In this document: positions 48,225-57,074 of the stretch, in pieces | Numbering within the stretch: the stretch's first letter is position 1 | Layout: every line of letters starts with the position of its first letter | Assembly: GCF_001975225.1 (NCBI RefSeq) | Contig: NZ_CP019445.1 | Location: forward strand, 1,240,001-1,304,000 | Reading direction: 5' to 3' | Source: Kosakonia cowanii JCM 10956 = DSM 18146 | Lineage (GTDB): Bacteria > Pseudomonadota > Gammaproteobacteria > Enterobacterales > Enterobacteriaceae | DNA length: 64,000 nt | Made by a program: the position numbers and the translations under genes | The notes under the pieces: model-generated | The model's database searches: none | The model's input: only the letters and a program-made list of their open reading frames with translations | Told to the model about the DNA's origin: nothing

Positions 48225-50177
48225 ATGAAAACGAGAGTCTGGCTGGGCGGATTCCTGTGCTTAACGGCCGCCACCATGGGCGCGCACGCCGCCGATCAAA
48301 AACCGCTGCTGCAAGAGGGGAAACATAGCCTTTATCAGCGTGTTCTCACCTACCCGGGCTGCCAGCTGGCACCGAAAGCGGGCGAGGCCGGTAAAGAGCA
48401 GCCGGCGTTTAGCCGCTTCTACGTTTATCAGCGTAGCAAGCAGGGCCAGGATGAGTGGTTGCAGGTGGGGCCGGATAGCTTCGGTCATGTTTCCGGCTGG
48501 CTTAAAGCCGCCTGTACCGTCGACTGGAAGATGCAGCTCACGCTGGCCTTTACCAACCCGGCGGGTCGCCACCCGATGCTCTTTTTCCGCGATAAGAGCG
48601 ACGTCGAATCGTTGCTGAATACCCCTAAACCGGCCGCCGCGCTCGATCCGTTATTGGCCAATCTGAAGAGCAATAAACCCGTGCCGCAGGTGCTGGCGAA
48701 AGAGCCGGATTACATGGTCGATCAGCAGAAAAACTTCTACCTGCTGCCAGTGTTAGGCTCTGACGATGTCTTTACCGACAGCGGTTTCCAGGTGCGCGTG
48801 CTTAATGTCGCCTCGGTCAGTGAAAAAGCGCCGGAGAAAGCGGCAAAAGCGGCTGACGAGAAGAACATGATGAAGGGCTTTTCGGCGTCGGTGGTGTTTG
48901 TAATCGACTCCACCATTTCGATGGGCCCCTATATCGACCGCACTAAAGAGGCGATCGATAAGATCTATCAGCGCATTGAAAAGGAGCACCTCCAGGATCA
49001 GGTGAAGTTCGGGCTGGTGGCCTTCCGCTCTAATGTCAAAGCCGTGCCGGGGCTGGAGTATGACAGCAAGATGTATGTCGACCCCAATACGGTGAAAGAT
49101 GGCAAAGATTTCCTCGCCAAAGTACACGATCTCAAGCAAGCCACGGTCTCCAGCAGCAAAGTGGATGAGGATGCTTATGGCGGTGTGATGACGGCGCTTG
49201 ATAAGGTCGACTGGACGCAGTTTGGCGCACGTTACGTGATCCTGATTACCGACGCCGGCGCGCTGGAGGGCGGAGATAATCTCTCCTCTACACATCTTGA
49301 TGCCGCACAGGTTCGCCAGGAAGCGGCCTATCGTGGTGTGGCGCTTTATACCCTGCATCTCAAAACCCCGAGCGGTAAGAAAAACCATGCTGCTGCCGAG
49401 GCGCAGTATCAGGATCTGACGCTCAACCCGTTCCTGCATAAACCGCTCTACTACCCGATCGACTCCGGCGATGTGAACAACTTCGGCACCATGGTCGATA
49501 GCCTGGCGAACGCCATCACTGGCCAGATCAAAACCGCCTGGAGCGGGGAAGAGACGGCGGGCAGCGCGCTGGGCGCCAGCGAAGAGTATGCCGGTAAGAA
49601 AGCCGACCCGCTGCTGAGCGATGCGGACAAGCTGAGCAAAGCGATGCGCCTTGCCTATCTCGGTGAAAAACAGGGGACCCAGGCACCGCCGGTGTTTAAA
49701 TCCTGGATCAGCGATCGCGATTTGGTGAACCAGAACATTCCCGCCACTGAAGTGCGTGTCCTGCTGACCAAAAGCGAGTTGAGCGATCTGAGCGATGTGA
49801 TGAAGAAGATCGTCAACGCCGCCAACGAAGGGTTGATCTCGCCGGACGATATGTTCGCCAGCCTGCGTTCGCTGGCCGCAACGATGGGCAACGATCCGAA
49901 CCAGGCGAAAAGCAAAAATGCCACACGCTTAGGTGAATTGGGTCTGCTGGGTGAATACATCGAAGGGCTGCCGTACCTGAGTGAAGTGCTGAGCCTTGAT
50001 GAAGAGACCTGGAAGAGCTGGGATGGCCTTGAGCAGGAGCGATTTATTCGCCGTCTCAATACCAAGCTGAACTACTACCAACGCTATAACCAGGATGTTG
50101 ACCGCTGGATCTCGCTGGCACCGGATAGCGATCCGCGTGACAACGTCTACCCTGTGCCGCTGGAAAACCTGCCGTAA
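48225..50177 (+). CDS. Exported VWA-domain protein
   Basis: This 650-residue protein has a signal peptide ending AHA|ADQK. An N-terminal region (25-215) precedes a von Willebrand A domain (about 220-420) with an intact MIDAS (FVIDSTISMG, Asp near 228; ITDAGAL), then a helical C-terminal half. It resembles the periplasmic VWA part of the T6SS kinase PpkA but has no kinase domain. It should bind a protein partner in the periplasm. Its stop overlaps the ABC ATPase start (TAATG). Confidence 0.83.
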   Translation: MKTRVWLGGFLCLTAATMGAHAADQKPLLQEGKHSLYQRVLTYPGCQLAPKAGEAGKEQPAFSRFYVYQRSKQGQDEWLQVGPDSFGHVSGWLKAACTVDWKMQLTLAFTNPAGRHPMLFFRDKSDVESLLNTPKPAAALDPLLANLKSNKPVPQVLAKEPDYMVDQQKNFYLLPVLGSDDVFTDSGFQVRVLNVASVSEKAPEKAAKAADEKNMMKGFSASVVFVIDSTISMGPYIDRTKEAIDKIYQRIEKEHLQDQVKFGLVAFRSNVKAVPGLEYDSKMYVDPNTVKDGKDFLAKVHDLKQATVSSSKVDEDAYGGVMTALDKVDWTQFGARYVILITDAGALEGGDNLSSTHLDAAQVRQEAAYRGVALYTLHLKTPSGKKNHAAAEAQYQDLTLNPFLHKPLYYPIDSGDVNNFGTMVDSLANAITGQIKTAWSGEETAGSALGASEEYAGKKADPLLSDADKLSKAMRLAYLGEKQGTQAPPVFKSWISDRDLVNQNIPATEVRVLLTKSELSDLSDVMKKIVNAANEGLISPDDMFASLRSLAATMGNDPNQAKSKNATRLGELGLLGEYIEGLPYLSEVLSLDEETWKSWDGLEQERFIRRLNTKLNYYQRYNQDVDRWISLAPDSDPRDNVYPVPLENLP

Positions 50178-50863
50178 TGCTACACATACGCGCAATGGCG
50201 ATCCGTCGCGGCGGCACGCAGGGCTACCGGGTCTCGCTACCGGAGCTGACGCTGGCACCCGGTGAAGTGGTGGCGCTTACCGGCCCCAGCGGCTGCGGTA
50301 AGAGCACCCTGCTGGAGATGATGGGCGCGATCCTGCGCCCGGAAGAGCTGTCGGAGTATCGCCTCGGCGAGCGGGATCTTACCCCGGCGCTGCTCGCGGA
50401 TGATGAAGCCGCGCTGTCGGGTATCCGCGCACGGGATCTCGGCTTTGTACTCCAGCACGGCGGGCTGCTGCCGTGGCTAACGGTGCAGGAGAACATCACC
50501 CTCACCCGTCGGCTGGTCGGGCAAACGGTGCAATCGCCGTGGCTTAAGACCGCTATCGATCGGCTCGGCATTGCGCCGCTGCTGCATCAGCTGCCTTCCC
50601 GCCTGTCTATTGGCGAGCGTCAGCGCGTGGCGTTTGTGCGCGCTATCGCCCACCAGCCGCGCCTGCTGCTGGCAGATGAGCCAACCGCTGCGCTCGATCC
50701 CGATAACGCCAGCCGGCTGTTTGCGCTAATGATTGAGATGGTGCGGGCAATGGAGATGGCGGCGGTGATCGTCAGCCATGACTGGCAGCGGGTGAGCGAG
50801 TGTAATCTGCGCTGTTATCGCGCCGTGATGCAGGAGGGGCAAAGTGTCTTCCAGCCTGCCTGA
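50177..50863 (+). CDS. ABC transporter ATPase (LolD/TagT-like)
   Basis: This 228-residue ATPase has Walker A GPSGCGKST, signature LSIGERQR, Walker B LLADEPTAALD and switch His (VIVSHDW). It belongs to the LolD/MacB/FtsE class that pairs with FtsX-type permeases and performs mechanical work rather than import. It overlaps the permease gene by 20 bp. In T6SS loci an equivalent pair (TagT-TagS) transmits a signal across the inner membrane. Confidence 0.9.
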   Translation: MLHIRAMAIRRGGTQGYRVSLPELTLAPGEVVALTGPSGCGKSTLLEMMGAILRPEELSEYRLGERDLTPALLADDEAALSGIRARDLGFVLQHGGLLPWLTVQENITLTRRLVGQTVQSPWLKTAIDRLGIAPLLHQLPSRLSIGERQRVAFVRAIAHQPRLLLADEPTAALDPDNASRLFALMIEMVRAMEMAAVIVSHDWQRVSECNLRCYRAVMQEGQSVFQPA

Positions 50864-52076
50864 AACGCGCCCCAGGATGGGGCTACTGCTAAATATGGCG
50901 CTGCGCGATCTGATACACGATCGGAAAGTGGCGCTCTGTATTGTCTTCTCGCTGATCGCGGTGATCGCCCCGCTACTTCTCCTGTTTGGCTTAAAGAACG
51001 GTATCGTCAGCCAGCTGCGCCACGATCTGCTCGACGATCCACGCACGCGGGAAGTGCGGATGACCGGCAACGGTAACTACGATCTTGCGTGGCTCAATGC
51101 GCTCGCGGCACGCCCGGAGGTTGGCTTCTCAATACCGCTTACGCGATCGCTGAATACCCAGGCAGACCTGGTGCGCGACGGGCAACATTTTGCCGCTGGT
51201 GCAGAGGTGATCCCTTCCGCGAAAGGCGATCCGCTGCTGCGCGAGAGCGGAGTGCTGCCGCACGGCAGCACGGTAGTACTGAGCAACAGCGCCGCCCGTA
51301 AGCTCGACGTGAAAGCGGGCGACACGTTCCGGCTGTTTATCAGCCGTAAACGCGACGGGCAGAACCAGCGCACATCGCTCTCCGTCAGCGTCGGTGCCAT
51401 TCTCGACGAGGCGCGCTTTGCCCGCCCTGCGCTATTTGTCGACCTGCCTCTGCTGGTGGCGCTGGAAGATTATCGCGACGGTTTCCAGGTGCAGCTGCTC
51501 GGCGTTACCGACGGTGAAAACGCGCGCGAGCGGCATAACTTTGCGCGGGCGCGGCTCTATGCCGCCACGCTGGATGATGTTGCACCCCTGGCGCAATGGC
51601 TTGAGTCGCAGCATATCGAAGCGATAACCCAGGCCGCGCAGATTGAAGCGGTGCGCGCCATCGATCGCGTGCTGGGGGTGATTTTCGCGGTGATCGCCTG
51701 GATCTCGGCCTCAGGCTGCATTGCGTCGCTTATTGGCGCGTTTATCGCCAATATCGATCGTAAACGCAAAGATATGGCAGTGCTGCGCCTGCTCGGTTTG
51801 CGCCGCCAGGCGGTGACGCTGTTCATCATGATCCAGGCGCTCTGCCTGACGGGCGTTGCGTTTATTGCTGGCCTGTTGATTTATGGCGCGGGCAGCGCGC
51901 TGTTTAACCACCTTCTGGGCGCTAATCTCCCCGAAAGCGCTTTTGTTTGTCACCTTGATCCTGGCCACTTTGCCGCCGCCTTCCTGAGCGTGCTGGCCGT
52001 GGCGCTGGGCGTTGCCGCGATTGGCGCGCTGCGGGCGTTAAAGATCGAACCTGCGGAGAGTTTACGTGAAATTTAA
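50844..52076 (+). CDS. FtsX/MacB-type ABC permease (TagS-like)
   Basis: This 410-residue permease has one N-terminal membrane segment (about 32-52), a large periplasmic domain (about 55-270) and three C-terminal segments (about 275-400), the type VII ABC arrangement. The cytoplasmic end EPAESLREI is typical of LolC/MacB relatives. It is translationally coupled to the ATPase and overlaps the FGE-fold gene by 11 bp. The periplasmic part probably contacts the VWA, FGE-fold or lipoprotein partners. Confidence 0.88.
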   Translation: MSSSLPETRPRMGLLLNMALRDLIHDRKVALCIVFSLIAVIAPLLLLFGLKNGIVSQLRHDLLDDPRTREVRMTGNGNYDLAWLNALAARPEVGFSIPLTRSLNTQADLVRDGQHFAAGAEVIPSAKGDPLLRESGVLPHGSTVVLSNSAARKLDVKAGDTFRLFISRKRDGQNQRTSLSVSVGAILDEARFARPALFVDLPLLVALEDYRDGFQVQLLGVTDGENARERHNFARARLYAATLDDVAPLAQWLESQHIEAITQAAQIEAVRAIDRVLGVIFAVIAWISASGCIASLIGAFIANIDRKRKDMAVLRLLGLRRQAVTLFIMIQALCLTGVAFIAGLLIYGAGSALFNHLLGANLPESAFVCHLDPGHFAAAFLSVLAVALGVAAIGALRALKIEPAESLREI

Positions 52077-53607
52077 CCTCTTACTGACGCTGGCTGCGGC
52101 CGGGTTAGGCTTTTCCTGCGCGGCAAACGCAACGTGGGATGAGAAGTTCTGGAATCCAAAACCCTTGGCTGATGATGTGATCCTGCCGCTGCCCTGCGAT
52201 GGCGCAATGGCGTTTCGTAAGGTTGCTATTCCTCTGGATAAGCCGTTAGCCGATTACAGCATTACGCTTGGCGAAGAGGGCAACGAGTGGGGCTATATCG
52301 AACAGTCACGCCCGGACCATATCGCCGGTAGCTTCCCGCAAGAGAAGAAAGAGAAAGGCCGTTACTACCTGATGGCCAAATATGAGCTGACGGATTTGCA
52401 GTATCGCGCACTCTCCGGTGATTGCGCCAAACCCGATATCAAAGGTCGTCTGCCGAAGGTCAATATCGGCTGGATGGACGCCATGTCGATTGCCGATAAA
52501 TACAACCTGTGGCTGCGAAAAGAGAAGCCGGACGCACTGCCGCAGGATGATAAGCAGCCGGGCTTTTTACGTCTGCCGACGGAAACCGAATGGGAGTTTG
52601 CCGCGCGCGGCGGGCTGTCTGTCTCGTCGGCGGAGTTTCGCGATCGCCACTTCCCGATGCCGGAAGGCCTGAATGGCTATGTCTGGTTCGCGGGGGCGCA
52701 GTCAGCAAATAACAAACTTCAGCTTACCGGCCTGCTTAAACCGAACCCGCTGGGTCTGCACGATATGCTCGGCAACGTTGGCGAAATGATGTTTGAGCCG
52801 TTTCGCTTAAATAAACTTGACCGCCTGCATGGCAAAGCGGGCGGCTATATCGTGCGCGGCGGCAGCTACTTAACGCCGCAGGCCGATATTCGCAGTTCGC
52901 TGCGCGGGGAAGAGCCCTATTACACCGCGCAAGGTGAGAACAGCAGCAAAGCGAACGGCATGCGCCTGGTACTGGTCTCAACCACCCTCACCTCGCGGGA
53001 TCGCATCAAAGAGATTGAAAAAGAGTGGCAGGCGCTGGGTACCGAGAGCAAAGCGGCGAAGAAACCGGGCGAAGGCGCGGACTCATTACAGAACCTGAAT
53101 GCCATCTCCGCCAAAGTGCAGGATGAAGGTGTGAAAAAGGAGCTGGAGTCGCTGCGTAATGAACTGCGAGCCAATAGCCAGCTGCGGGATGAGCAACGCG
53201 ACCAGGCGATCCGCACCTCTTTGCAGCTGGGCGCCTTTTTGTGCACCAAGATGAAAGATGACGGCGAGTTTCTCGATCGCCTTAACCAGCTTTATAGCAA
53301 AACGTGTGCCGCCGGGAGCCAGCTGGATGCCAACTGTTCGCGTCGCCAGGAGCAGCTCGATCAGCATAAAAAAGCGCTGGAGTTTATCACCAGCTATTAC
53401 GCCGACACGCTGGTGGATATGGGCACGACCTATAACAAGAGCCTGATCGATCCGCAGATGACCGTCGTGCAGCAACAGATGGCGGCGCGCGGTAAAACCA
53501 ATCTGAATGGTTACCTGAATACCTACTGGGGCAACCTTCAGGGCTACTGGAAAGATGGCAAAGTGGCGCGCGATGCGTGGCTGAGCGCTTGTAAAAAAAA
53601 TAATTAA
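52066..53607 (+). CDS. Exported FGE-sulfatase-fold protein (TagR-like) with coiled-coil tail
   Basis: This 513-residue protein has a signal peptide ending ANA|TWDE. A formylglycine-generating-enzyme fold (about 60-310) shows the hallmark RLPTETEWEFAARGG, DMLGNVGEMMFEPF and YIVRGGSYLTP. The cysteines that catalyse oxidation in true FGE are missing around ADIRSSLRGEE, so it is probably a binding domain. Residues 320-510 are helical and coiled-coil-like, unlike TagR, which ends after the FGE domain. The signal peptide rules out action on cytoplasmic sulfatases. Confidence 0.85.
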   Translation: MKFNLLLTLAAAGLGFSCAANATWDEKFWNPKPLADDVILPLPCDGAMAFRKVAIPLDKPLADYSITLGEEGNEWGYIEQSRPDHIAGSFPQEKKEKGRYYLMAKYELTDLQYRALSGDCAKPDIKGRLPKVNIGWMDAMSIADKYNLWLRKEKPDALPQDDKQPGFLRLPTETEWEFAARGGLSVSSAEFRDRHFPMPEGLNGYVWFAGAQSANNKLQLTGLLKPNPLGLHDMLGNVGEMMFEPFRLNKLDRLHGKAGGYIVRGGSYLTPQADIRSSLRGEEPYYTAQGENSSKANGMRLVLVSTTLTSRDRIKEIEKEWQALGTESKAAKKPGEGADSLQNLNAISAKVQDEGVKKELESLRNELRANSQLRDEQRDQAIRTSLQLGAFLCTKMKDDGEFLDRLNQLYSKTCAAGSQLDANCSRRQEQLDQHKKALEFITSYYADTLVDMGTTYNKSLIDPQMTVVQQQMAARGKTNLNGYLNTYWGNLQGYWKDGKVARDAWLSACKKNN

Positions 53608-53629
53608 GGACATTCAGGAGAGAGTGGTG

Positions 53630-54337
53630 ATGGTTGCTTTTAAACGGTTACGTACAGCAGTAGTGGCTGGGTTGATTGTGGTGCTGGCGGGTTGCCAGAG
53701 TTCGGGCGGTATGGGCGGCAGTGGGAGTGTCGATCCCCGTTTAGCCAATAACCAGGACGTCGAGTTTTTTAATAAATCGGGTGTCATGGCCTGTGCTGGC
53801 GGCGCGCTGCTCGGCGCGCTGGCCTGTGCGGCAAGTAACTCAAGCAATAAAGCGGTGTGCATGATTGCTGCCGCGGTGGCAGGCTGCGGCGTCGGGGTTG
53901 GTGCTAACGCCTACCTTGATAACCAGCGTAAAAAATATGCCTCGCAGGAGGAGCAGTTGAACGCCTCCATTCGCGATATCCAGGCGGAAAACACCCGCAT
54001 CCAGAATGCGACTAACGTGGCGAAATCGGTTATTGCCAGCGATAAGCTGACGCTGGCGAAGCTTGAGAAGGACATTGCCGCAAGGAAAGTGAAGAAAGAT
54101 GCGCTGCAACAGCAGGTTAAAGGCGTCGATGCCAACATCGCTTATCTGCGTAACACGCTGACCGATATGAAAAAACATCAGCAGCAGTGGCAGGATATCT
54201 CCTCTGATATGCACAGAACCGGCGGCGATACCAAGAAGCTCGACGCTGAAATTGCGCAGATGCGCGATCAAATTGGCTCGTTGCAGGGTGAACTCGACAG
54301 CCTCTATACCCAACGTACCGCACTGAAAGTTAGCTGA
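53630..54337 (+). CDS. Coiled-coil lipoprotein 1
   Basis: This lipoprotein of 235 residues (from ATG at 53630; two in-frame GTG codons just before are alternatives, all near CAGGAG) has lipobox VLAGC. A glycine-rich segment (CAGGALLGALACAASNSS...) resembling a glycine-zipper and a long coiled coil (about 100-235) follow. No named family. By position it is the lipoprotein of the TagQ-like slot, perhaps linking the outer membrane to the FGE-fold and permease proteins. Confidence 0.78.
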   Translation: MVAFKRLRTAVVAGLIVVLAGCQSSGGMGGSGSVDPRLANNQDVEFFNKSGVMACAGGALLGALACAASNSSNKAVCMIAAAVAGCGVGVGANAYLDNQRKKYASQEEQLNASIRDIQAENTRIQNATNVAKSVIASDKLTLAKLEKDIAARKVKKDALQQQVKGVDANIAYLRNTLTDMKKHQQQWQDISSDMHRTGGDTKKLDAEIAQMRDQIGSLQGELDSLYTQRTALKVS

Positions 54338-54347
54338 GGATCACGCT

Positions 54348-54833
54348 ATGCATAAGAAGATTTTAATGATGTTGAGCGCGCTGTTACTGGCTGGCTGCGC
54401 GACAAATGCGCGTGATTGCGACCCGACCGCCGGCGACGTCAGCATTATTACCAAGTTTAACTGTAACTACTCCGGCACCTGGGATAAGCGCGTTGAGCAG
54501 AAGCAGCAGACCCTGCAACATGAGCAGCAGTTGAACAAGGAGTTCAACGCGGTCTATGCGGCGATTGAACAGGAGAAGAAGCAGAGCAATGCCAGCGTCG
54601 CCAGCAAGCGTAAATCACAGCAGGCGCTGCAACGTTCGATGAATAACCTGATTGCGCAGCTGAAGCAGAAAAACGCAGGCCGGGCCGATGTGCAAAAACA
54701 GATCGCCGCGCTTGAGAAGAAGATGAAAGAGGCGCAAAACCGCCCTTCCGCTTCCGAGATGGAAAAACAGATGGAGCTGCAAAAATTGCAGGGTCAGCTG
54801 TCGGAACTTCAGCAAACCTTAGCCGCGCAATAA
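54348..54833 (+). CDS. Coiled-coil lipoprotein 2
   Basis: This 161-residue lipoprotein has lipobox LLAGC (residues 13-17), a short domain with two more cysteines (RDCDPTAGDV, KFNCNYSG) and a charged coiled coil to the end. It follows lipoprotein 1 by 10 bp. No recognised family; the similar build suggests the two lipoproteins pair through their coiled coils. Confidence 0.75.
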   Translation: MHKKILMMLSALLLAGCATNARDCDPTAGDVSIITKFNCNYSGTWDKRVEQKQQTLQHEQQLNKEFNAVYAAIEQEKKQSNASVASKRKSQQALQRSMNNLIAQLKQKNAGRADVQKQIAALEKKMKEAQNRPSASEMEKQMELQKLQGQLSELQQTLAAQ

Positions 54834-54839
54834 GCAGCG

Positions 54840-54862
54840 CCCGCCGGCGCTGCGTCGGCGGG
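54840..54862 (+). other. GC-rich hairpin between lipoprotein 2 and the next gene
   Basis: CCCGCCG and CGGCGGG form a 7-bp stem with a 9-nt loop. There is no T-run, so it may act in mRNA stability or processing rather than termination. Confidence 0.45.
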
Positions 54863-54881
54863 ATGACACTATCAGGAACCC

Positions 54882-55361
54882 ATGATGAAACGCATCTCTA
54901 TGATTGCGATATTGCTCGCTGCAATGTCCGTAGCAACCTATGCGCAGGCGGAAATCCCCGACCCGGAGTTGATATTTAACTGTGATTTGCCGAATGAGAA
55001 AGGCGTTGTTATTCGCCTGAAGGATAACGTCCCGACTTACTATTACGGCTCTATTGGGCAAGTCGAGATGACGCTACCGCGCATCGAAGGTGATAAAACC
55101 CAGGTACGCGTTGGTGAGATGACCTTCGCTGGGGGCGGCTCCCTCTACTACCGCTTTATTAACGGCAACTTCAGTTATGTGGTCTATAGCGGGATGGGCA
55201 GAGGATGGGAGTTCACCGGCCTGAAAGTTTACCAGGGCAAAAAACGTATTATGAAGCGGGAGTGTACTAACGGCGGCTTTTTGAACACGAATTATCGCGG
55301 TGAAAATCTTGTGAAAGAGAGCGATACCGGCGATGACGATACCTACGGCTATGCCGATTAA
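54882..55361 (+). CDS. Small exported protein of the srf cluster
   Basis: This 159-residue protein has a signal peptide ending AQA|EIPDP and a beta-rich mature domain with two cysteines (NCDLP, RECTNG) that probably form a disulfide. I do not recognise a family. AGGA precedes two adjacent ATGs. It sits 48 bp after lipoprotein 2 and 15 bp before the next gene. Confidence 0.72.
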   Translation: MMKRISMIAILLAAMSVATYAQAEIPDPELIFNCDLPNEKGVVIRLKDNVPTYYYGSIGQVEMTLPRIEGDKTQVRVGEMTFAGGGSLYYRFINGNFSYVVYSGMGRGWEFTGLKVYQGKKRIMKRECTNGGFLNTNYRGENLVKESDTGDDDTYGYAD

Positions 55362-55376
55362 CAGTGGACGGAACAG

Positions 55377-55802
55377 ATGATCTCACGCCGTTATTTGTGG
55401 CCGTTTTTACTGCCTTTTGTGATGCTAAAACCCGCGCTGGCCATTGAGATTTGGCACTCGGATACGGTATGGGCTAACCAGGGAATGTGCAGCGCAACTT
55501 TTACTCTCGATAGCGGCACGGAGCCGGTCGGCCAGCTGGATATTGGTATTGAACTGGTTAACGCACGCCAGGAAGTCGTGAGCGTGGATCACTTAGCCGT
55601 TGCTCCCTTTGGCACCTCAGAGGCCACGCGCTATCAGTCAACCTCTGCTGAAGGGGAGCACTATTGCGATGATACGTTAAGCATCCGCATTACTTCACTC
55701 GCTGAGGTCGCCAACGGCGTGCAGAAGCGGTTACCTCTTTCGCTTATCACGCCGCGCCACTTCACGCCATTTACCATCGTGACGGCGCCACGAGATAAGT
55801 AA
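55377..55802 (+). CDS. Small exported protein, possibly IrmA-like
   Basis: This 141-residue protein has a signal peptide ending ALA|IEIW. The mature part has the pattern HSDTVWANQGMCSATFTLDSG and a second Cys (HYCDDTL), resembling the beta-sandwich IrmA family of uropathogenic E. coli, which mimics a cytokine receptor. The resemblance is short, so the family is tentative. It is the last gene of the cluster, before a strong terminator. Confidence 0.68.
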   Translation: MISRRYLWPFLLPFVMLKPALAIEIWHSDTVWANQGMCSATFTLDSGTEPVGQLDIGIELVNARQEVVSVDHLAVAPFGTSEATRYQSTSAEGEHYCDDTLSIRITSLAEVANGVQKRLPLSLITPRHFTPFTIVTAPRDK

Positions 55803-55811
55803 CTCCGACAG

Positions 55812-55853
55812 AAAAAAAGCGCGCCGGTAAAGCGATAACGGCGCGCTTTTTTT
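55812..55853. terminator. Bidirectional terminator after the srf cluster
   Basis: AAAAAAAGCGCGCCG and CGGCGCGCTTTTTTT flank a 12-nt loop, giving a strong stem with T-runs on both strands. It ends the srf cluster and the convergent LysE-type gene. Confidence 0.92.
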
Positions 55854-55863
55854 GCTCTATCCC

Positions 55864-56508
55864 TTAGCGCTTCGTGAGCGCCAGCCGAATACCTAGCGCA
55901 ATAAACGTGGTGCCGACAATGCGGTCGAGCAGCTTTTGCAGGCCCCTGTTTTGCGATACTGCGCCCGCCGCGCTACCCGCCAGCAGGGCGAAAGTGATAT
56001 CGGTCAGGAACGCAATCAGCGCGTAAGCGAAGCCAAGAATAAGAAATGAGGCAGCATGCTGATCGCCATCTGCGACCACGAACTGCGGGAAGAATGAGAT
56101 AAAGAAGAGCAGCACCTTCGGGTTGGTGAGCGTGGTGATAAACCCACGGGAGAGCAGCGTGCGGGTGGTCGCTTTCGCTTTGCTGGGCGCACTCTCCTCG
56201 CCCTCAACGCGCGGTTTGGCGAATGTGCCGAGGATCATCTTACTGCCGAGGTAGAGCAGGTAGGCTGCGCCGAGGTATTTAATTACCGTAAACATCAGCG
56301 GTGAAGCGGTGATCAGCGCCGTTAACCCGACGGCGCTGGCCACAGCATGCGTACAACTGCCCAACGCCACGCCCGCCGCGGAGATCACCCCGGCACGACG
56401 CCCGTTAGCCACGCTTTGCCCGATGACATAAGCCATATCCGGCCCAGGCGTTACCGACAACAGAAAAACTGACAGGGCAAACAGCCCAAAATGTGTAATA
56501 TCCAGCAT
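55864..56508 (-). CDS. LysE/RhtB-family exporter
   Basis: This 214-residue inner-membrane exporter has six predicted segments and the family N-terminus SVTPGPDMAYVIGQS. It starts at MLDITHFG, with GGAGGGAG upstream; eight further residues are possible but unlikely. Relatives export amino acids such as threonine, homoserine or leucine; the substrate is unknown. Confidence 0.9.
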   Translation of the reverse strand: MLDITHFGLFALSVFLLSVTPGPDMAYVIGQSVANGRRAGVISAAGVALGSCTHAVASAVGLTALITASPLMFTVIKYLGAAYLLYLGSKMILGTFAKPRVEGEESAPSKAKATTRTLLSRGFITTLTNPKVLLFFISFFPQFVVADGDQHAASFLILGFAYALIAFLTDITFALLAGSAAGAVSQNRGLQKLLDRIVGTTFIALGIRLALTKR

Positions 56509-56648
56509 TACTCCCTCCATATTCAGAAGCATAAGTTAACATCGGAATGAGGCAGTAATCCATACCTGGAGTGAATAGTTATGCCGCCAGAAGAATAGTT
56601 ATGCTTTTCATAACTGACCTCTGATGGCACTTAATAGGGATGAAAATT

Positions 56649-56972
56649 GTGAAGACGGTTGAAATATTGCAATACACCTTGCGTCCAGAAAGCGGCGCGG
56701 CTTTTCACGCCATCATGCAGGAGATCAGCGTTCCCCTGCATCAGCGCCACGGCATTGATGTTGTGAGGTTCGGCAACTCATTGCACGATCCCGATTGCTA
56801 CTGCCTGATCCGCGCTTTTGCCAGCCCGGAAAGTATGGCGACGGTGCTGGAGGCCTTTTATGCCAGCGATGCGTGGCGCAGTGGCCCGCGAGAAGCGATT
56901 GTGAGCAGCATTGAAACGAGCCTGAAAACGGTTATGACGCTGTCGCCGGAAGGTGTGGAAGGGCTGCGATAA
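56649..56972 (+). CDS. Small NIPSNAP/ABM-like ferredoxin-fold protein
   Basis: This 107-residue protein (GTG start, AGGGA eight bases upstream) begins KTVEILQYTLRPESGAAFH. An ATG nine bases earlier at 56640 abuts the AGGG and is less likely. The pattern (two beta-alpha-beta units, IRAFASPESMATVLEAFYASDAWRSGP) resembles dimeric alpha/beta-barrel NIPSNAP or antibiotic-monooxygenase proteins. Role unknown. It is divergent from the LysE-type gene 140 bp away. Confidence 0.72.
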   Translation: MKTVEILQYTLRPESGAAFHAIMQEISVPLHQRHGIDVVRFGNSLHDPDCYCLIRAFASPESMATVLEAFYASDAWRSGPREAIVSSIETSLKTVMTLSPEGVEGLR

Positions 56973-57074
56973 CTACCAGAGCCAGGGGAATGACATCAGG
57001 GCGGTGTCAGGCATAATTCGTGCAGATTCAGATTTCCCATATCCGCGGATAAGCTCACTTTTCAGAGAGACGCT

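Noticed and set aside
47223..55802. A type VI secretion system
   Set aside because: Although Tag-like genes are present, there are no tss, hcp, vgrG or clpV genes in the window, and no PpkA kinase domain.
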